Shown here: positions 8,348 through 17,608 of the stretch, piece after piece
How positions within the stretch are numbered: position 1 is the stretch's first letter
Layout of the letters: each line of letters starts with the position of its first letter
DNA from: Limosilactobacillus reuteri
GTDB taxonomy: Bacteria; Bacillota; Bacilli; Lactobacillales; Lactobacillaceae
Assembly (NCBI RefSeq): GCF_034259105.1
Contig: NZ_CP139477.1
Location: 1-64,000 of the forward strand
Direction of reading: 5' to 3'
DNA: 64,000 bases
Translations under genes and position numbers: made by a program
Notes under the pieces: model-generated
The model's database searches: none
What the model was told of the DNA's origin: nothing
The model's input: the letters and a program-made list of their open reading frames with translations, nothing else

Positions 8348-9126
8348 TGAGACAACTTTTAGGAGAGGGTATAATGAATAAATCGTCTCTCAAAAGGAAG
8401 GAATTTTTACATGCCAACTCGTTACGGCAAAGAATTCAAACAAAACATTATCAACCTATATAAGCAAGGCAAATCAGCTGCCCAACTGGCTTAAGCAGGA
8501 TTTCTCGACCACTGGTTTAAATCAAAAATGGACCGCTGATATGCCCTATATTCAAACGAAGCGTAATGGCTGGTGTTACTTATCAACCATCATGGACCTG
8601 CACTCACGACGGATTATCGGCTATTCGTTCTCAAAAAAGATGGCTACTGATTTAGTCTTAAAGGCCCTGGAAAGCGCGGTTAAAAATCGAACCATTACTG
8701 GGGACCTGATTATCCACACAGACTTAGGATCACAGTATACCAGCGATGATTACAATCAACGTTTAACTGAACTACATATCCGCCACTCGTACAGCCGTAA
8801 GGGTTGTCCGTATGATAATGCACCAATGGAATCTTTTCATGCTTCCCTCAAAAAGGAATGTGTTTATCCAGTGCCGGTCTTTGAGAATTATGAAACTGCC
8901 GCTGCTGTCCTTTTTGAATATGTGCATGCTTTCTACAATGGGAAGAGAATTCATAGTTCACTGGGCTACCAGACCCCCTTACAAGTTGAAATCGCAACAC
9001 TTACGAGCCAAATGGCCGCCTGATTTAATGCTTTCCATGGTTCAAATAAGTTATTAATCACGATTAATGATTTATTTGAGCTGTGGAAGGTAAACGCGGT
9101 TCTGAATGTCTCTTAAAACCTGTCTC
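8348..9126 (+). mobile_element. IS3-family element with internal deletion, 779 bp
   Basis: The ends TGAGACAACTTTTAGGAGAG and TGAGACAGGTTTTAAGAGAC (right end read inward) are imperfect inverted repeats. OrfA starts at ATG 8411 (MPTRYGKEFKQNII) but runs into a stop after 27 codons, directly followed by the C-terminal half of OrfB. Roughly half of a usual IS3 is missing. Confidence 0.8.
8411..9023 (+). pseudogene. IS3-family transposase remnants (OrfA N-terminus plus OrfB C-terminus)
   Basis: Bases 8411-8494 give the OrfA start. From about 8493 the OrfB frame reads the integrase core: WTADMPYI with the first catalytic Asp, IHTDLGSQYTS with the second, and APMESFHASLKKE with the catalytic Glu, ending at 9023. 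The N-terminal half of OrfB and the leucine zipper of OrfA are gone, so no active transposase can be made. Confidence 0.8.
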
Positions 9127-9290
9127 AAATATTGACTTCAATCCAACTCGAAAATCAGCAAAAATGAAAACAGCCGGATTGCTCAAATTGCTTTCAAACC
9201 CCCAATTAATTGCGATTACCGGATATTTAAACTAGAATATAACTTATAGATGATTTTAACAAATGGAAATACTTGAGAAGAGGTTTTGTT

Positions 9291-12008
9291 ATGAGAACGT
9301 TTGCGATAAGGGCTCATGATGGGGTCATGGAAATCGATTATTCAGAGAATTCCAATAAGCCCCCTTTTAGGAAGTTTATGATCACCTACAACCCCAAATT
9401 TTCAATTGGCGATAATCTTGAGAACATTAAGGCTGCCCTCACTGGGTTGCCAATTTATGCAGCAATTATTGAGAATTCATTGAACTATGAATTCTCTGAC
9501 ACGATTATCGGTATTAATCATCAAAAGATCGATATTGGCCTAGCAATTGCCAACATGATGAATATTCCGGTCGTTAGCCTGCATAAGGTTCAAGATGTTG
9601 GTTTGGAAAAAGCAGTGGCAGAAAAACAGGAATATTTGAAGTGGCACCTTGATTATTATGGTGAGTACAGCGGCAAGCGTAACTATGGGCAAGAGGCCAT
9701 GCTGACAATCGGTAACGGCTACTTTGGCCTGCGGGGTGCGTATGTCGAAGCGAACGCCAACCAGGATAATTACCCTGGGATGTACGTTGCTGGTGTCTAC
9801 AATCAACTCACAACCAAAATTAACGGTCGGGATGTTGTCAACGAAGATCTAGTAAACCTCCCCAATGCTCAATACATCAGTTTTGGGGTGGATCATCAAC
9901 AACCGTTTGAAATTAAAAAAGAAGATATTCAAGATATTTATCGAAGCCTAAATTTGCGAACTGGTGTTTTAACAACCACCTTGCATATTCAATTATCAAC
10001 TGGCCACATTTTGCAAGTTCGGGCTACCAAAGTTGCCAATATGACAAATTGGCATCGTTATTCCATCAAGTATGAATTAAAACCAATCAACTTTTCTGGG
10101 AGCATTCAACTCTATTCAAAAATTGACGGGACTGTTATTAATGGCAATGTTGAGCGCTATCAGGATTTCGATCAACACCATATCGACGTCATTGACATGG
10201 CTACCCACGATAACCAGATTTCGTTAACCGGTCAAACCAAGACGTCCCACGTTAACTTTGTGATTAATTCTAAGCTTTCTAGCAAAGATATCGATACCAC
10301 CAAGTTAATTTCAGCTGAAACTGAAGATAAACAAATCCAGCAAAAATTGGATATCCAAGTAGAACCTGAGAAATCGTATGTATTTGAAAAATGTGTCACA
10401 GTATTTACCAGCCAAACTCAGGATGCCAACTTGGAACAACTCGCCCAAAAGGAACTGAACGCTTCTTCGTTCAATGACACCCTCGCCGACAGTCAAAAGT
10501 TCTGGAGCAACGTTTGGCAGAATTCAGATATCCAAATTGATAATGATATGACCAGCCAAAAACTGACGCGGGTTAACATCTACCATATGCTTGTGACAAG
10601 TGCCGCCTTGGCTTCTGGTCAATTAGATTCCTCAGTCGGCGCTCGTGGCTTGCACGGTGAAGCTTATCGAGGCCACATATTCTGGGATGTCACCTTTGAT
10701 CTACCGTTTTATGCTATTCATTACCCAGCAATTGCTAAACAGTGCTTGTTATATCGCTATAATCGAATCGGTGAAGCGCGCAAATACGCCGCCTCGGAAG
10801 ACAAGCAAGGGGCAATGTATCCTTGGCAGTCAGGGATGTATGGGGATGAACAATCTCAATTTGTTCACTTGAACCCGGTTAGTGGTGAATGGGATCCGGA
10901 TAACAGTCGCTTGGAACGTCACGTTTCACTGTCAGTTGCCTACGATGTCATTAATTATGTTCATCTAACAGGTGATACTGAATTCATGAAGAACTACGGA
11001 TTAGAAATGTTATTGTCAATTTGCAAGTTCTGGGTCAGCATGGCAAGCTACGATAAAAAAGATGATCGTTACGATATTCATCACGTCATGGGACCAGATG
11101 AATTCCACGAAGAATATCCAAACTCTGATGATCACGGACTCACTAATAATGCTTATACCAATATCATGGTTTCTTGGTTATTTGATAAGGTCGCAGAGCT
11201 GATGAGTCATGAAGATCCTAAGATAATCAAATCTGCCAATGAAAAAGCCCAAACAGACAATAGTTTACTTGATCAAATGAGTGATATTGCCCACAAACTT
11301 CGTCTCGATATCAACGAAGAAGGCATCATTGGTCAATTTTCCGGTTACTTCAATCTTTCCAAGCTCAACTTTGATTCTTACCGGAAGAAATACGGTGATA
11401 TATCGCGAATTGATCGACTGTTAAAGGGTGAAGGTAAGTCACCTGATTCTTATCAAGTTGCCAAACAAGCCGACACTTTGATGGCTTATTACGAATTACC
11501 ATTTGATGAAGTTCAAAACGTCATTACCCGGCTTGGTTACAAGTTGCCCGCCAACTACTTTACCACCAATTTAAGATTTTACCTTGATCGAACGACTCAC
11601 GGATCCACCCTTTCACGAATTGTTTATTCAGTTCTGGATGAAATGGATGGCAATATGGATCAATCCTGGCAATTGTTCTCAACCGCCTTGTTCTCCGATT
11701 ACTATGATATCCAAGGTGGGACCACTGCTGAAGGTATTCACCTTGGCGTCATGGGTGCTACGCTTGAAATTGAAACCAAGTATTACGGCGGGGTTCGGTT
11801 TGACACCGACGAGGTTTCCATCAACCCGCACCTTCCAACCACTTGGAGTAAGCTATCATTTAAGCAAACGTATCAAGGCATCACGTACAATTTTGAAATC
11901 GGTCATCATAAAATCAATGTGACTGCCGATTCAAGCAGTCACATCAAGGTTGGTGACAAGGGTTATTCATTATCCAAGAACAAGCCAACTGTTATTACTT
12001 ACAAATAA
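9291..12008 (+). CDS. GH65-family disaccharide phosphorylase with N-terminal extension
   Basis: The start is ATG 9291 behind AGAAGAGG (905 residues); an upstream TTG in frame has no RBS. From about residue 115 it follows the glycoside hydrolase family 65 plan: N-terminal beta-sandwich (GNGYFGLRGAYVE), (alpha/alpha)6 barrel with the general acid Glu in VMGPDEFHEE (Glu604) and the phosphate-binding loop GGTTAEGIHLGVMG, then a small C-terminal sheet domain. Such enzymes split maltose, trehalose, kojibiose or related alpha-glucosides with phosphate to beta-glucose 1-phosphate and glucose. The motif set looks closer to the kojibiose/trehalose type than to classical L. brevis maltose phosphorylase; substrate undecided. 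Family members are usually about 750-790 residues, so the first ~110 residues are additional and I recognise no domain in them. The pgmB frame 18 bp downstream fits use of the product. Confidence 0.85.
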   Translation: MRTFAIRAHDGVMEIDYSENSNKPPFRKFMITYNPKFSIGDNLENIKAALTGLPIYAAIIENSLNYEFSDTIIGINHQKIDIGLAIANMMNIPVVSLHKVQDVGLEKAVAEKQEYLKWHLDYYGEYSGKRNYGQEAMLTIGNGYFGLRGAYVEANANQDNYPGMYVAGVYNQLTTKINGRDVVNEDLVNLPNAQYISFGVDHQQPFEIKKEDIQDIYRSLNLRTGVLTTTLHIQLSTGHILQVRATKVANMTNWHRYSIKYELKPINFSGSIQLYSKIDGTVINGNVERYQDFDQHHIDVIDMATHDNQISLTGQTKTSHVNFVINSKLSSKDIDTTKLISAETEDKQIQQKLDIQVEPEKSYVFEKCVTVFTSQTQDANLEQLAQKELNASSFNDTLADSQKFWSNVWQNSDIQIDNDMTSQKLTRVNIYHMLVTSAALASGQLDSSVGARGLHGEAYRGHIFWDVTFDLPFYAIHYPAIAKQCLLYRYNRIGEARKYAASEDKQGAMYPWQSGMYGDEQSQFVHLNPVSGEWDPDNSRLERHVSLSVAYDVINYVHLTGDTEFMKNYGLEMLLSICKFWVSMASYDKKDDRYDIHHVMGPDEFHEEYPNSDDHGLTNNAYTNIMVSWLFDKVAELMSHEDPKIIKSANEKAQTDNSLLDQMSDIAHKLRLDINEEGIIGQFSGYFNLSKLNFDSYRKKYGDISRIDRLLKGEGKSPDSYQVAKQADTLMAYYELPFDEVQNVITRLGYKLPANYFTTNLRFYLDRTTHGSTLSRIVYSVLDEMDGNMDQSWQLFSTALFSDYYDIQGGTTAEGIHLGVMGATLEIETKYYGGVRFDTDEVSINPHLPTTWSKLSFKQTYQGITYNFEIGHHKINVTADSSSHIKVGDKGYSLSKNKPTVITYK

Positions 12009-12026
12009 GATTAGGAGTGAAATACA

Positions 12027-12699
12027 ATGGCAAAGTTTTCAGATATTAAAGGTTTTGTCTTCGATCTCGACGGTGTAATTACGGATACTTCGGTTTTCCA
12101 CAGCCAAGCTTTGCATCAAGTTGCTGACAAGGTGGGTGCCCCATGGTTCAAAGAACTTGAAGACGGATTAAAGGGAATCAGCCTGATGGATTCTCTTGAA
12201 ATGATTTTAAAAGCAGGTAATCTACAAGACCACTATACTGACGATCAGAAGGTTGATCTTGCAACGGAAAAAAAATACAAACTACTTGAAGTTGGTTGAC
12301 AAAATTACTCCAGCTAATATTCTTCCGGGGATTAAAGAATTCCTGGATGAAATTAAAGATGGTGGTTATCTGTTATCATTAGCTTCTGCATCAAAAAATG
12401 CTCCTACTGTTTTGAAGAAGATACAATTGACTGATTATTTCCCAAAGATTGTGGATCCAAAAACTTTGAGCAAAGGCAAACCAGATCCAGAAATTTACCT
12501 CAAAGGTGCCGAACTGATCAATTTGAAACCAGAACAATGCATTGGAGTCGAAGATGCTGCCGCTGGAGTTGAATCAATTAACGCCGCTGGGGAAACCTCC
12601 ATTGGAATTGGTGACAAGACAATTTTGAAGGATGCAGATGTGAACTTTACTGATACCAGTGAAATGACCTTGGCTAACATTAAAAAACAGATGGACTAA
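12027..12699 (+). pseudogene. pgmB: Beta-phosphoglucomutase, frameshifted
   Basis: The N-terminal frame (12027-12299) has the HAD motif FDLDGVITDT (nucleophile Asp13, acid/base Asp15). The rest (to 12699) continues in the +1 frame with SLASASKNAP and VEDAAAGVESI. One A fewer in the run of eight A at about 12269-12276 would join the frames into a protein of about 223 residues, the normal size. The enzyme converts beta-glucose 1-phosphate to glucose 6-phosphate and would complete the pathway of the GH65 phosphorylase. The homopolymer position makes either a sequencing error, a slippage allele or a true null possible. Confidence 0.85.
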
Positions 12700-12742
12700 T
12701 TCAATCCATTTGGAAAACTGGGACAATTGATGCTTTAATTCC

Positions 12743-12805
12743 ATCATTTAAGGGCTTCATACCAAAATCCAAAACGAGGATTTCAGGGTGAAGCCCTTAA
12801 ATGAT
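12743..12805. terminator. Long hairpin between convergent genes
   Basis: Two perfect 17-bp arms (12743-12759 and 12789-12805, core TTTAAGGGCTTCA) enclose a loop with an inner AAATCC/GGATTT pairing. It lies between the ends of pgmB (+) and the HAD gene (-) and probably terminates both, although the T tract is weak. Confidence 0.55.
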
Positions 12806-12818
12806 TGCATGTCGTAAG

Positions 12819-13589
12819 TTATTTGATTAACCCGTAATGCTTCAGCCCATTCACAATTCCGCCATTCACATTTGAAGTAGTGACGAATGATGCTTTGGCT
12901 TTCACATCTGGGTGACCATTACCCATTGCGACTGGGTAATCCACTTCAGCAAACATTTGCAAATCATTCAGCTGATCTCCGAAAGCATAGGACGGAATGT
13001 CCCCTAATTGCGCTTTCTTCAAGAGTGCTTGAATGCCGGTTTGCTTCGATACCCCCCACTTCATCGTATCTAAACAGCGAGGATTATTTCTAACCAATGA
13101 CAATTCACCCTTGAATTCATCCTGATACAGTTTATCTTTATCATAATTAAAAACGTTCAAGAAATTGACTTCATGAGTCTTGTAAAAGTCCGGCTCAACG
13201 TGCGGCGTCAATCTTAACAGCCGATAGTTAACTTTAGTTAAGTCATTTTCAGCTGTTAAGGCAAATTCTTCATTGTTATAGAATGAAATCACATCGCCCT
13301 GCTTTTTGGCAAATGCTAAAATCTCTTCAATCATCTCATTACTAATTTGCTCAGCCTTTAGCTTTTTCCCTTGATATTGAACGTAACTACCGTTCGCACT
13401 GACTAATGAATTGATACCGGTAGCGTCAATCACATATTGAATTTCAAAAATATTTCGGCCAGTTGAAATTACAGGGAGAATATTGTTCTCTCGTAACTGA
13501 TTAATTGCTGCAATGTTGTCATCAGAAACATTCTTTTGATTATCAAATAGTGTGCCATCTAGATCAAAAAAAACAACCGCTTTATACAT
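12819..13589 (-). CDS. Cof-type HAD-IIB phosphatase
   Basis: This 256-residue protein begins MYKAVVFFDLDGTLFDN with the HAD nucleophile and acid/base Asp pair (9 and 11), has motif II VISTGRN, a Cof-type cap, and motif IV in GDQLNDLQMF followed by VAMGNGHPDVKA. These features define Cof/HAD-IIB sugar-phosphate phosphatases. The exact substrate is unknown. It is transcribed convergently to the GH65/pgmB operon. Length is normal. Confidence 0.85.
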   Translation of the reverse strand: MYKAVVFFDLDGTLFDNQKNVSDDNIAAINQLRENNILPVISTGRNIFEIQYVIDATGINSLVSANGSYVQYQGKKLKAEQISNEMIEEILAFAKKQGDVISFYNNEEFALTAENDLTKVNYRLLRLTPHVEPDFYKTHEVNFLNVFNYDKDKLYQDEFKGELSLVRNNPRCLDTMKWGVSKQTGIQALLKKAQLGDIPSYAFGDQLNDLQMFAEVDYPVAMGNGHPDVKAKASFVTTSNVNGGIVNGLKHYGLIK

Positions 13590-13712
13590 TGAATTCCCTC
13601 CATTTAACTCGATATCTACATTGTACTACTTAATCTACTGCTCCCTGAAAATTTCGCCTGACTTTTGACAAAAATATGTATTATTGTGTTTCCATAATTT
13701 GTGATACACTAA

Positions 13713-14051
13713 TTTGAAAAGAGTCAGCTTCAAGGAAACAAGAAACTTCAATCAAAGGTTGAACAAGTCTCTGTTACTCAGGGAGATGGTTTAGGGTATG
13801 ACATTCTTTCCTTTAATCCCGATGGTTCTGAAAAGCATATTGAAGTTAAAACAACTACTGATTCAGAGAATATACCGTTTTATATTTCTCAAAATGAACG
13901 CCAATACGCTAAAGAGGATAATTCATCATATTGGCTATATCGTGTTTACGATATTAATAAGGAAGCAAAATTAGAGAAGTATCATGGCAATCTAGAACAA
14001 TATTTTAGTTTTGAACCAACTGATTATCTTGCTTTGAAGAAAGAAAATTAG
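13713..14051 (+). pseudogene. DUF3883-type (Mrr/restriction-like) C-terminal fragment
   Basis: The frame is open from 13713 with no start codon and ends TAG at 14051. It contains GDGLGYDILSF, then EKHIEVKTT and FYISQNERQYAKE, the arrangement of the DUF3883 nuclease-like domain (D, ExK) found at the C-terminus of large restriction or helicase proteins. The N-terminal part is missing and the sequence to the left is ordinary intergenic DNA downstream of the HAD promoter. It looks like the leftover of a defence gene. Confidence 0.6.
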
Positions 14052-14109
14052 AACGTACAGGGTCCATTTCTATCAAATAGTCCATTTTTTTAGTATAAGA
14101 GCAGAAAAA

Positions 14110-14192
14110 CCAGACGTGGAAACCACGTGGTCTTTTAGTTGATTCAGTAAAAGAAGCCGAAACCAACGTCTTCACTTTGGCTTCGGCTTCTT
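14110..14192 (+). terminator. Two consecutive hairpins
   Basis: ACGTGG-AAA-CCACGT at 14114-14128 is followed by GGTCTTTTAG, a plausible Rho-independent terminator for the DUF3883 remnant. A second 11-bp stem, AAGAAGCCGAA at 14151-14161 with TTCGGCTTCTT at 14182-14192, follows directly. Confidence 0.55.
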
Positions 14193-14224
14193 TGGCTTTT
14201 AATTGCGGGAACGCACACAAAAAG

Positions 14225-15713
14225 TGACGTGTACCCCCCAGAGTTGGAAATCAACTCTGGGGGTATCTTTATGACTAAAATCAGTATTAAGACTAAACTT
14301 AAAGCTGTTGAAGAATATGCCAACGGTGATGTTACTTTAGCATCAGTTAGACATAAATATGGAATTGCCGAATTAGTTTTTCAAATCTGGGTGGGAATTT
14401 ATGCAAGATTTGGTAAAGGACCATTGCTCAATCCACCTAAAGTAACTGGGGATTTTCGGCTGAATCTGGTAAAGTGGAAACAAGAAAATTTGGCGTCAAT
14501 CTCAGAAACTTGTATTTGCTTTGGGTATCGTTCCCCAGGCTCAGTGTATCAGTGGGAATGTCTCTATAATAAACAGGGATCACAGGCTTTATTGGGATTG
14601 CGCCGGGGAAGGAAACCTAAAAATGACCAACCAACACGACAAGCATCAAGCCGAAGAATTACGCCAACTCCAAAAGCAGTATCAAGCCCTACAAAGAGAA
14701 AACTTATTGTTAAGGATACAACTCGACGCCTCAAAAAAATTGACAGCCTTGAGAAAGCATCCAAAAAAGAACTTGCGCAAGTAATTTATGAACTCAAGGC
14801 CAAATACCTGTTAAAGGATCTAATTGATGCGCTTCCGATCTCAATGTCAACTTACCAGTATTGGCAAAATAAGTTTGAACACCCCAATGAAGACGAAGAA
14901 GAACTCAAAGCAGTGATTCAAGGACTCTTTGATTATTATGAAGCGGAATATGGTGTACGACGACTAAGCTCGCAAGTTAGGGCTTATTACCGATTAATTG
15001 GTAAAGAAGCACCTAATCATAAGCGCGTTCAGCGCTTAATGCATGAAATGGGACTAAAATGTACCAAATATAATCGACGAATACGTAAGTATGATTCCTC
15101 TAAGGGGCCAAATGGCAAGAAAGCTAAGAATAGGCTAAATCGTCGTTTCATGAGTAACCGTAAGTATCAGAAAATGGTTTGTGACATTACAGAATTAAAG
15201 ACTCATAATAGGCGAAAAGTGTACCTAGAAATCATTAAGGACTTGGCGACTAACCAGATTCTCACTTGGGCAATTAGCCAACATCCAAATCTGCAATTCG
15301 CTTTGACACCACTTCAGCGGCTACTTAAGCAGTTACCTCATACTGGATATCAACTAACTTTGCATACTGATCAAGGCTGGCACTACCAACACCGTGTTTG
15401 GCGTAAACTACTTCGTCAGGGAAACATTAGGCAAAGTATGTCGCATCGAGCAACTTGTCTGGATAACGCAGCTTGTGAGACAGTCTTTAGTAAACTAAAA
15501 GCAGAAATTGGTCCTGATACCAGTTATCGTAATCAAGAGGAATTAAGCCAAGCAATTAATGAATGGATTCATTTCTATAACGAACGTCGGATTCAAACAA
15601 AATTAGGCGACCAAACTCCACTTCAATATGAGCAGAATCTAGTTGCCTAGAAAAAATATTTATTCAATTTCAAAGTAAGAATATACAAGTTCCAACTTTA
15701 AGGGTCCACGTCA
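14225..15713 (+). mobile_element. IS3-family (IS150-like) element, 1489 bp
   Basis: Ends read inward are TGACGTGTACCCCCCAGAG (left) and TGACGTGGACCCTTAAAG (right), both continuing to a shared AGTTGGAA. The left end also folds into a hairpin (CCCCCAGAGTTG / CAACTCTGGGGG). No target duplication is visible; the right side abuts a truncated IS30. Confidence 0.85.
14271..15650 (+). CDS. IS3-family transposase, OrfA and OrfB fused in one frame by an indel
   Basis: From ATG 14271 one frame runs to 15650. Residues 1-~115 are the OrfA helix-turn-helix part. OrfB follows with the integrase DDE core (VCDITELKT, LHTDQGWHYQ, ETVFSKLKAEIG). Between about 14622 and 14784 the translated frame is unlike IS3 proteins, while the +1 frame there encodes the expected leucine-zipper segment (MTNQHDKHQAEELRQLQKQY, then QRENLLLRIQL). 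A canonical A-AAA-AAG slippery site lies at 14763-14769 for a -1 shift from that zipper frame into OrfB. One extra A in the AAAAA at 14620-14624 explains both facts: it removes the zipper and fuses OrfA to OrfB. Confidence 0.75.
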   Translation: MTKISIKTKLKAVEEYANGDVTLASVRHKYGIAELVFQIWVGIYARFGKGPLLNPPKVTGDFRLNLVKWKQENLASISETCICFGYRSPGSVYQWECLYNKQGSQALLGLRRGRKPKNDQPTRQASSRRITPTPKAVSSPTKRKLIVKDTTRRLKKIDSLEKASKKELAQVIYELKAKYLLKDLIDALPISMSTYQYWQNKFEHPNEDEEELKAVIQGLFDYYEAEYGVRRLSSQVRAYYRLIGKEAPNHKRVQRLMHEMGLKCTKYNRRIRKYDSSKGPNGKKAKNRLNRRFMSNRKYQKMVCDITELKTHNRRKVYLEIIKDLATNQILTWAISQHPNLQFALTPLQRLLKQLPHTGYQLTLHTDQGWHYQHRVWRKLLRQGNIRQSMSHRATCLDNAACETVFSKLKAEIGPDTSYRNQEELSQAINEWIHFYNERRIQTKLGDQTPLQYEQNLVA

Positions 15714-16415
15714 GCGCGCTGAGCGACCAATTAGTTGTAACCGGCGAACTCTTTACCGGATGTTTGAACGTGGCCAGTTCGGCTTCGATGTCCGTTCCTT
15801 GCCGATGCGAGGTAAGCGGCACCCGAATGGCTATGTCGAGCGCCGTGGGAAGGCTGGCCAATTGGGGCGAAGTATTCACGAGCGTGCCAAGGACTTTCCG
15901 CACTATGCCACTGAATTTGGGCACCTTGAAGCTGATACCGTCCAAGGCAAAAAGCACCAAGGGGCGGTAATGACCCTGACCGAACGCCAATCGAAGGTCG
16001 AAATTGTACTCAATGTGCACGAAAAGACGGCTAATGCGATTAACCAACACTTAAGTCAGTGGCTTCGGAAATTCCCGCGGCACTTCTTCAAATCGATTAC
16101 CTTTGACAACGGAAAAGAATTCGCCGGCTGGCGCGAGATTGCCAATCAATTTGACCTTCACACTTACTTTGCCGAGGTTGGTGCTCCCAATCAACGAGGG
16201 CTGAACGAAAACAACAACGGTCTTTTACGCCGGGATGGCTTAACGAAACAGCTAGATTTCCGCAATCTTCCTGATGAATTGGTAACCCAACTGATGAGTA
16301 AGCGAAATAACCTGCCCCGTAAATCACTAGGCTATCGAACTCCATATGAAGTATTCATGTCTTACGTCACTGATGAGCAACTATTTTCTTTCTAACTTAA
16401 ATTGACATTTCGGGA
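15714..16415 (+). mobile_element. IS30-family element, 5'-truncated copy
   Basis: It is the second copy of the element at 7201-8272, cut at its left by the IS3 at 14225-15713. A frame for the transposase runs from 15760 to 16395 (211 residues), covering the full catalytic core and the C-terminus but lacking the helix-turn-helix. The right end CATTTCGGGA is intact. It is presumably inactive on its own. Confidence 0.85.
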
Positions 16416-16520
16416 TATTAATTATTATATCATAGGATCAAAACAGTTAAACTATAGAATAATACTGCTCACAGCGTCTAAAATAATCCTTGACAAGTTT
16501 TGACTCCCACTAATTTACAA

Positions 16521-16604
16521 ATGTGATACAATAACATTAAGGAAATCCAAATACAGATTCCTACCTTCCTAAGATAGCTCCACTTTATGTGGGGCTTTTT
16601 TCTT
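16521..16604 (+). ncRNA. Short terminated transcript upstream of the recombinase
   Basis: An extended -10 (TGTGATACAAT, TACAAT at 16527-16532) is followed about 44 bases later by a strong terminator, AGCTCCAC-TTTAT-GTGGGGCT (16576-16596) plus TTTTTTC. This would make a transcript of about 65 nt ending well before the recombinase start. I see no open frame in it. It could be an attenuated leader or a small RNA. Confidence 0.45.
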
Positions 16605-16624
16605 TTTGCTTATTTTTAGTAAAA

Positions 16625-16651
16625 AAGTGTTATTTGTTTGTAATAACACTT
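16625..16651. repeat. Candidate recombination core site or operator (10-7-10 dyad)
   Basis: AAGTGTTATT and AATAACACTT are perfect inverted 10-bp arms around a 7-bp spacer. The same arms recur more widely spaced at 16698-16732 (GGTGTTAT ... AATAACACTT), overlapping the likely promoter (TATAAT near 16703) of the adjacent recombinase gene. The size fits the core site of a tyrosine recombinase; an autoregulatory operator is the alternative. Confidence 0.5.
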
Positions 16652-16747
16652 CCTAAATTAAGCTATTTTAGCACCTATTTTTATGATAAAATAAAGAGGT
16701 GTTATAATACTATATATCAAAAAATAACACTTGTATTAGGTGGTTTT

Positions 16748-17341
16748 ATGAAACAGTTAGTCTTACCTATAAAAGACTCTTATGTGTTATCTGAAGTACA
16801 AGATACGTTACTAAATAACTTTAGAGCTGGTGTTAGAAACTACACTATCTTTCAAGTTGGAAAAGCTACCTTACTTCGAGTAAGTGACGTACTCAGATTA
16901 AAACAAGAAGATGTCTATGATAAATATGGTGAGGTAAAAAGAAACGCATTTATTAAAGATAAGAAAACGGGCAAGCAAAATACATTGTATTTAAAACCTG
17001 TCCGTGAGGATTTAGAGAATTATAAAAAATGGTTAGAAGAAAATAATTATTATCAAACTACGCCCTGGCTATTTCCATCGACTACCAGACCCAACAAACA
17101 CATTGACGAAAGACAATATTATACGGTCATGCACGAAGTTGGAGATCTCTTGGATATTCCATATCTTGGAACACACACTATGCGCAAGACCGGCGCTTAT
17201 CGAGTTTATGTACAGAGTAATTATAATATCGGATTAGTTATGTCATTACTCAACCATTCATCAGAAGAAATGACTTTGAGATATTTGGGGCTAGACCAAG
17301 TGTCTCGAGAAAGACTATTAGATAAGATTAATTTCGGGTAA
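16748..17341 (+). CDS. Small tyrosine recombinase/integrase
   Basis: The start ATG 16748 gives 197 residues; it follows TTAGGTGG. The catalytic domain is recognisable: the first Arg region (ATLLRVSDVLRLK), HTMRKTGAYR (H-x-x-R), and LLNHSSEEMTLRYLGL, with the H/W position and the nucleophile Tyr in RYLG. It lacks the usual ~100-residue SAM-like N-terminal domain of phage integrases, as is typical for plasmid-borne minimal recombinases. The likely role is plasmid dimer resolution or DNA inversion at nearby dyad sites. It is followed 9 bp later by a small membrane protein gene. Confidence 0.8.
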   Translation: MKQLVLPIKDSYVLSEVQDTLLNNFRAGVRNYTIFQVGKATLLRVSDVLRLKQEDVYDKYGEVKRNAFIKDKKTGKQNTLYLKPVREDLENYKKWLEENNYYQTTPWLFPSTTRPNKHIDERQYYTVMHEVGDLLDIPYLGTHTMRKTGAYRVYVQSNYNIGLVMSLLNHSSEEMTLRYLGLDQVSRERLLDKINFG

Positions 17342-17350
17342 GGAGATAAT

Positions 17351-17608
17351 ATGCAGCCATTATATATTTTGCAGGGACTTATAAGTCTCATTATTCTATT
17401 TCAAATAATTGCTACTTCGCTTTTTAATAGGAAGAAAAAGCATTGGATTGCTATTACACAGATGAGTTTAAGTGTTGTTGTTTTAGCTCTTGTCTCTACA
17501 GAGCTATTTGTTATTGGGCGTGTTAACTTTCCAGTAGTACTTACATTCATTCTTCAATGTGCTTTAATTCGTATATTTTGGAAGACGCTTAAACAGTTCG
17601 AAAATTAA
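17351..17608 (+). CDS. 85-residue membrane protein, unknown function
   Basis: The protein has three hydrophobic segments (around residues 4-22, 34-52 and 57-75) and a basic loop NRKKKHW after the first. It begins 9 bp after the recombinase stop with AAGGAGA as ribosome binding site, so it is in the same operon. I do not recognise a family. Confidence 0.6.
   Translation: MQPLYILQGLISLIILFQIIATSLFNRKKKHWIAITQMSLSVVVLALVSTELFVIGRVNFPVVLTFILQCALIRIFWKTLKQFEN

Noticed and set aside
13665..13710. TTGACA at 13665 as promoter of the DUF3883 remnant
   Set aside because: The nearest -10-like sequence is more than 30 bp away, outside the usual spacing.
16521..16604. Type III toxin-antitoxin RNA (ToxI-like) upstream of the recombinase
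   Set aside because: There are no tandem repeats in the RNA, and the next gene is a recombinase, not a ToxN-like nuclease.
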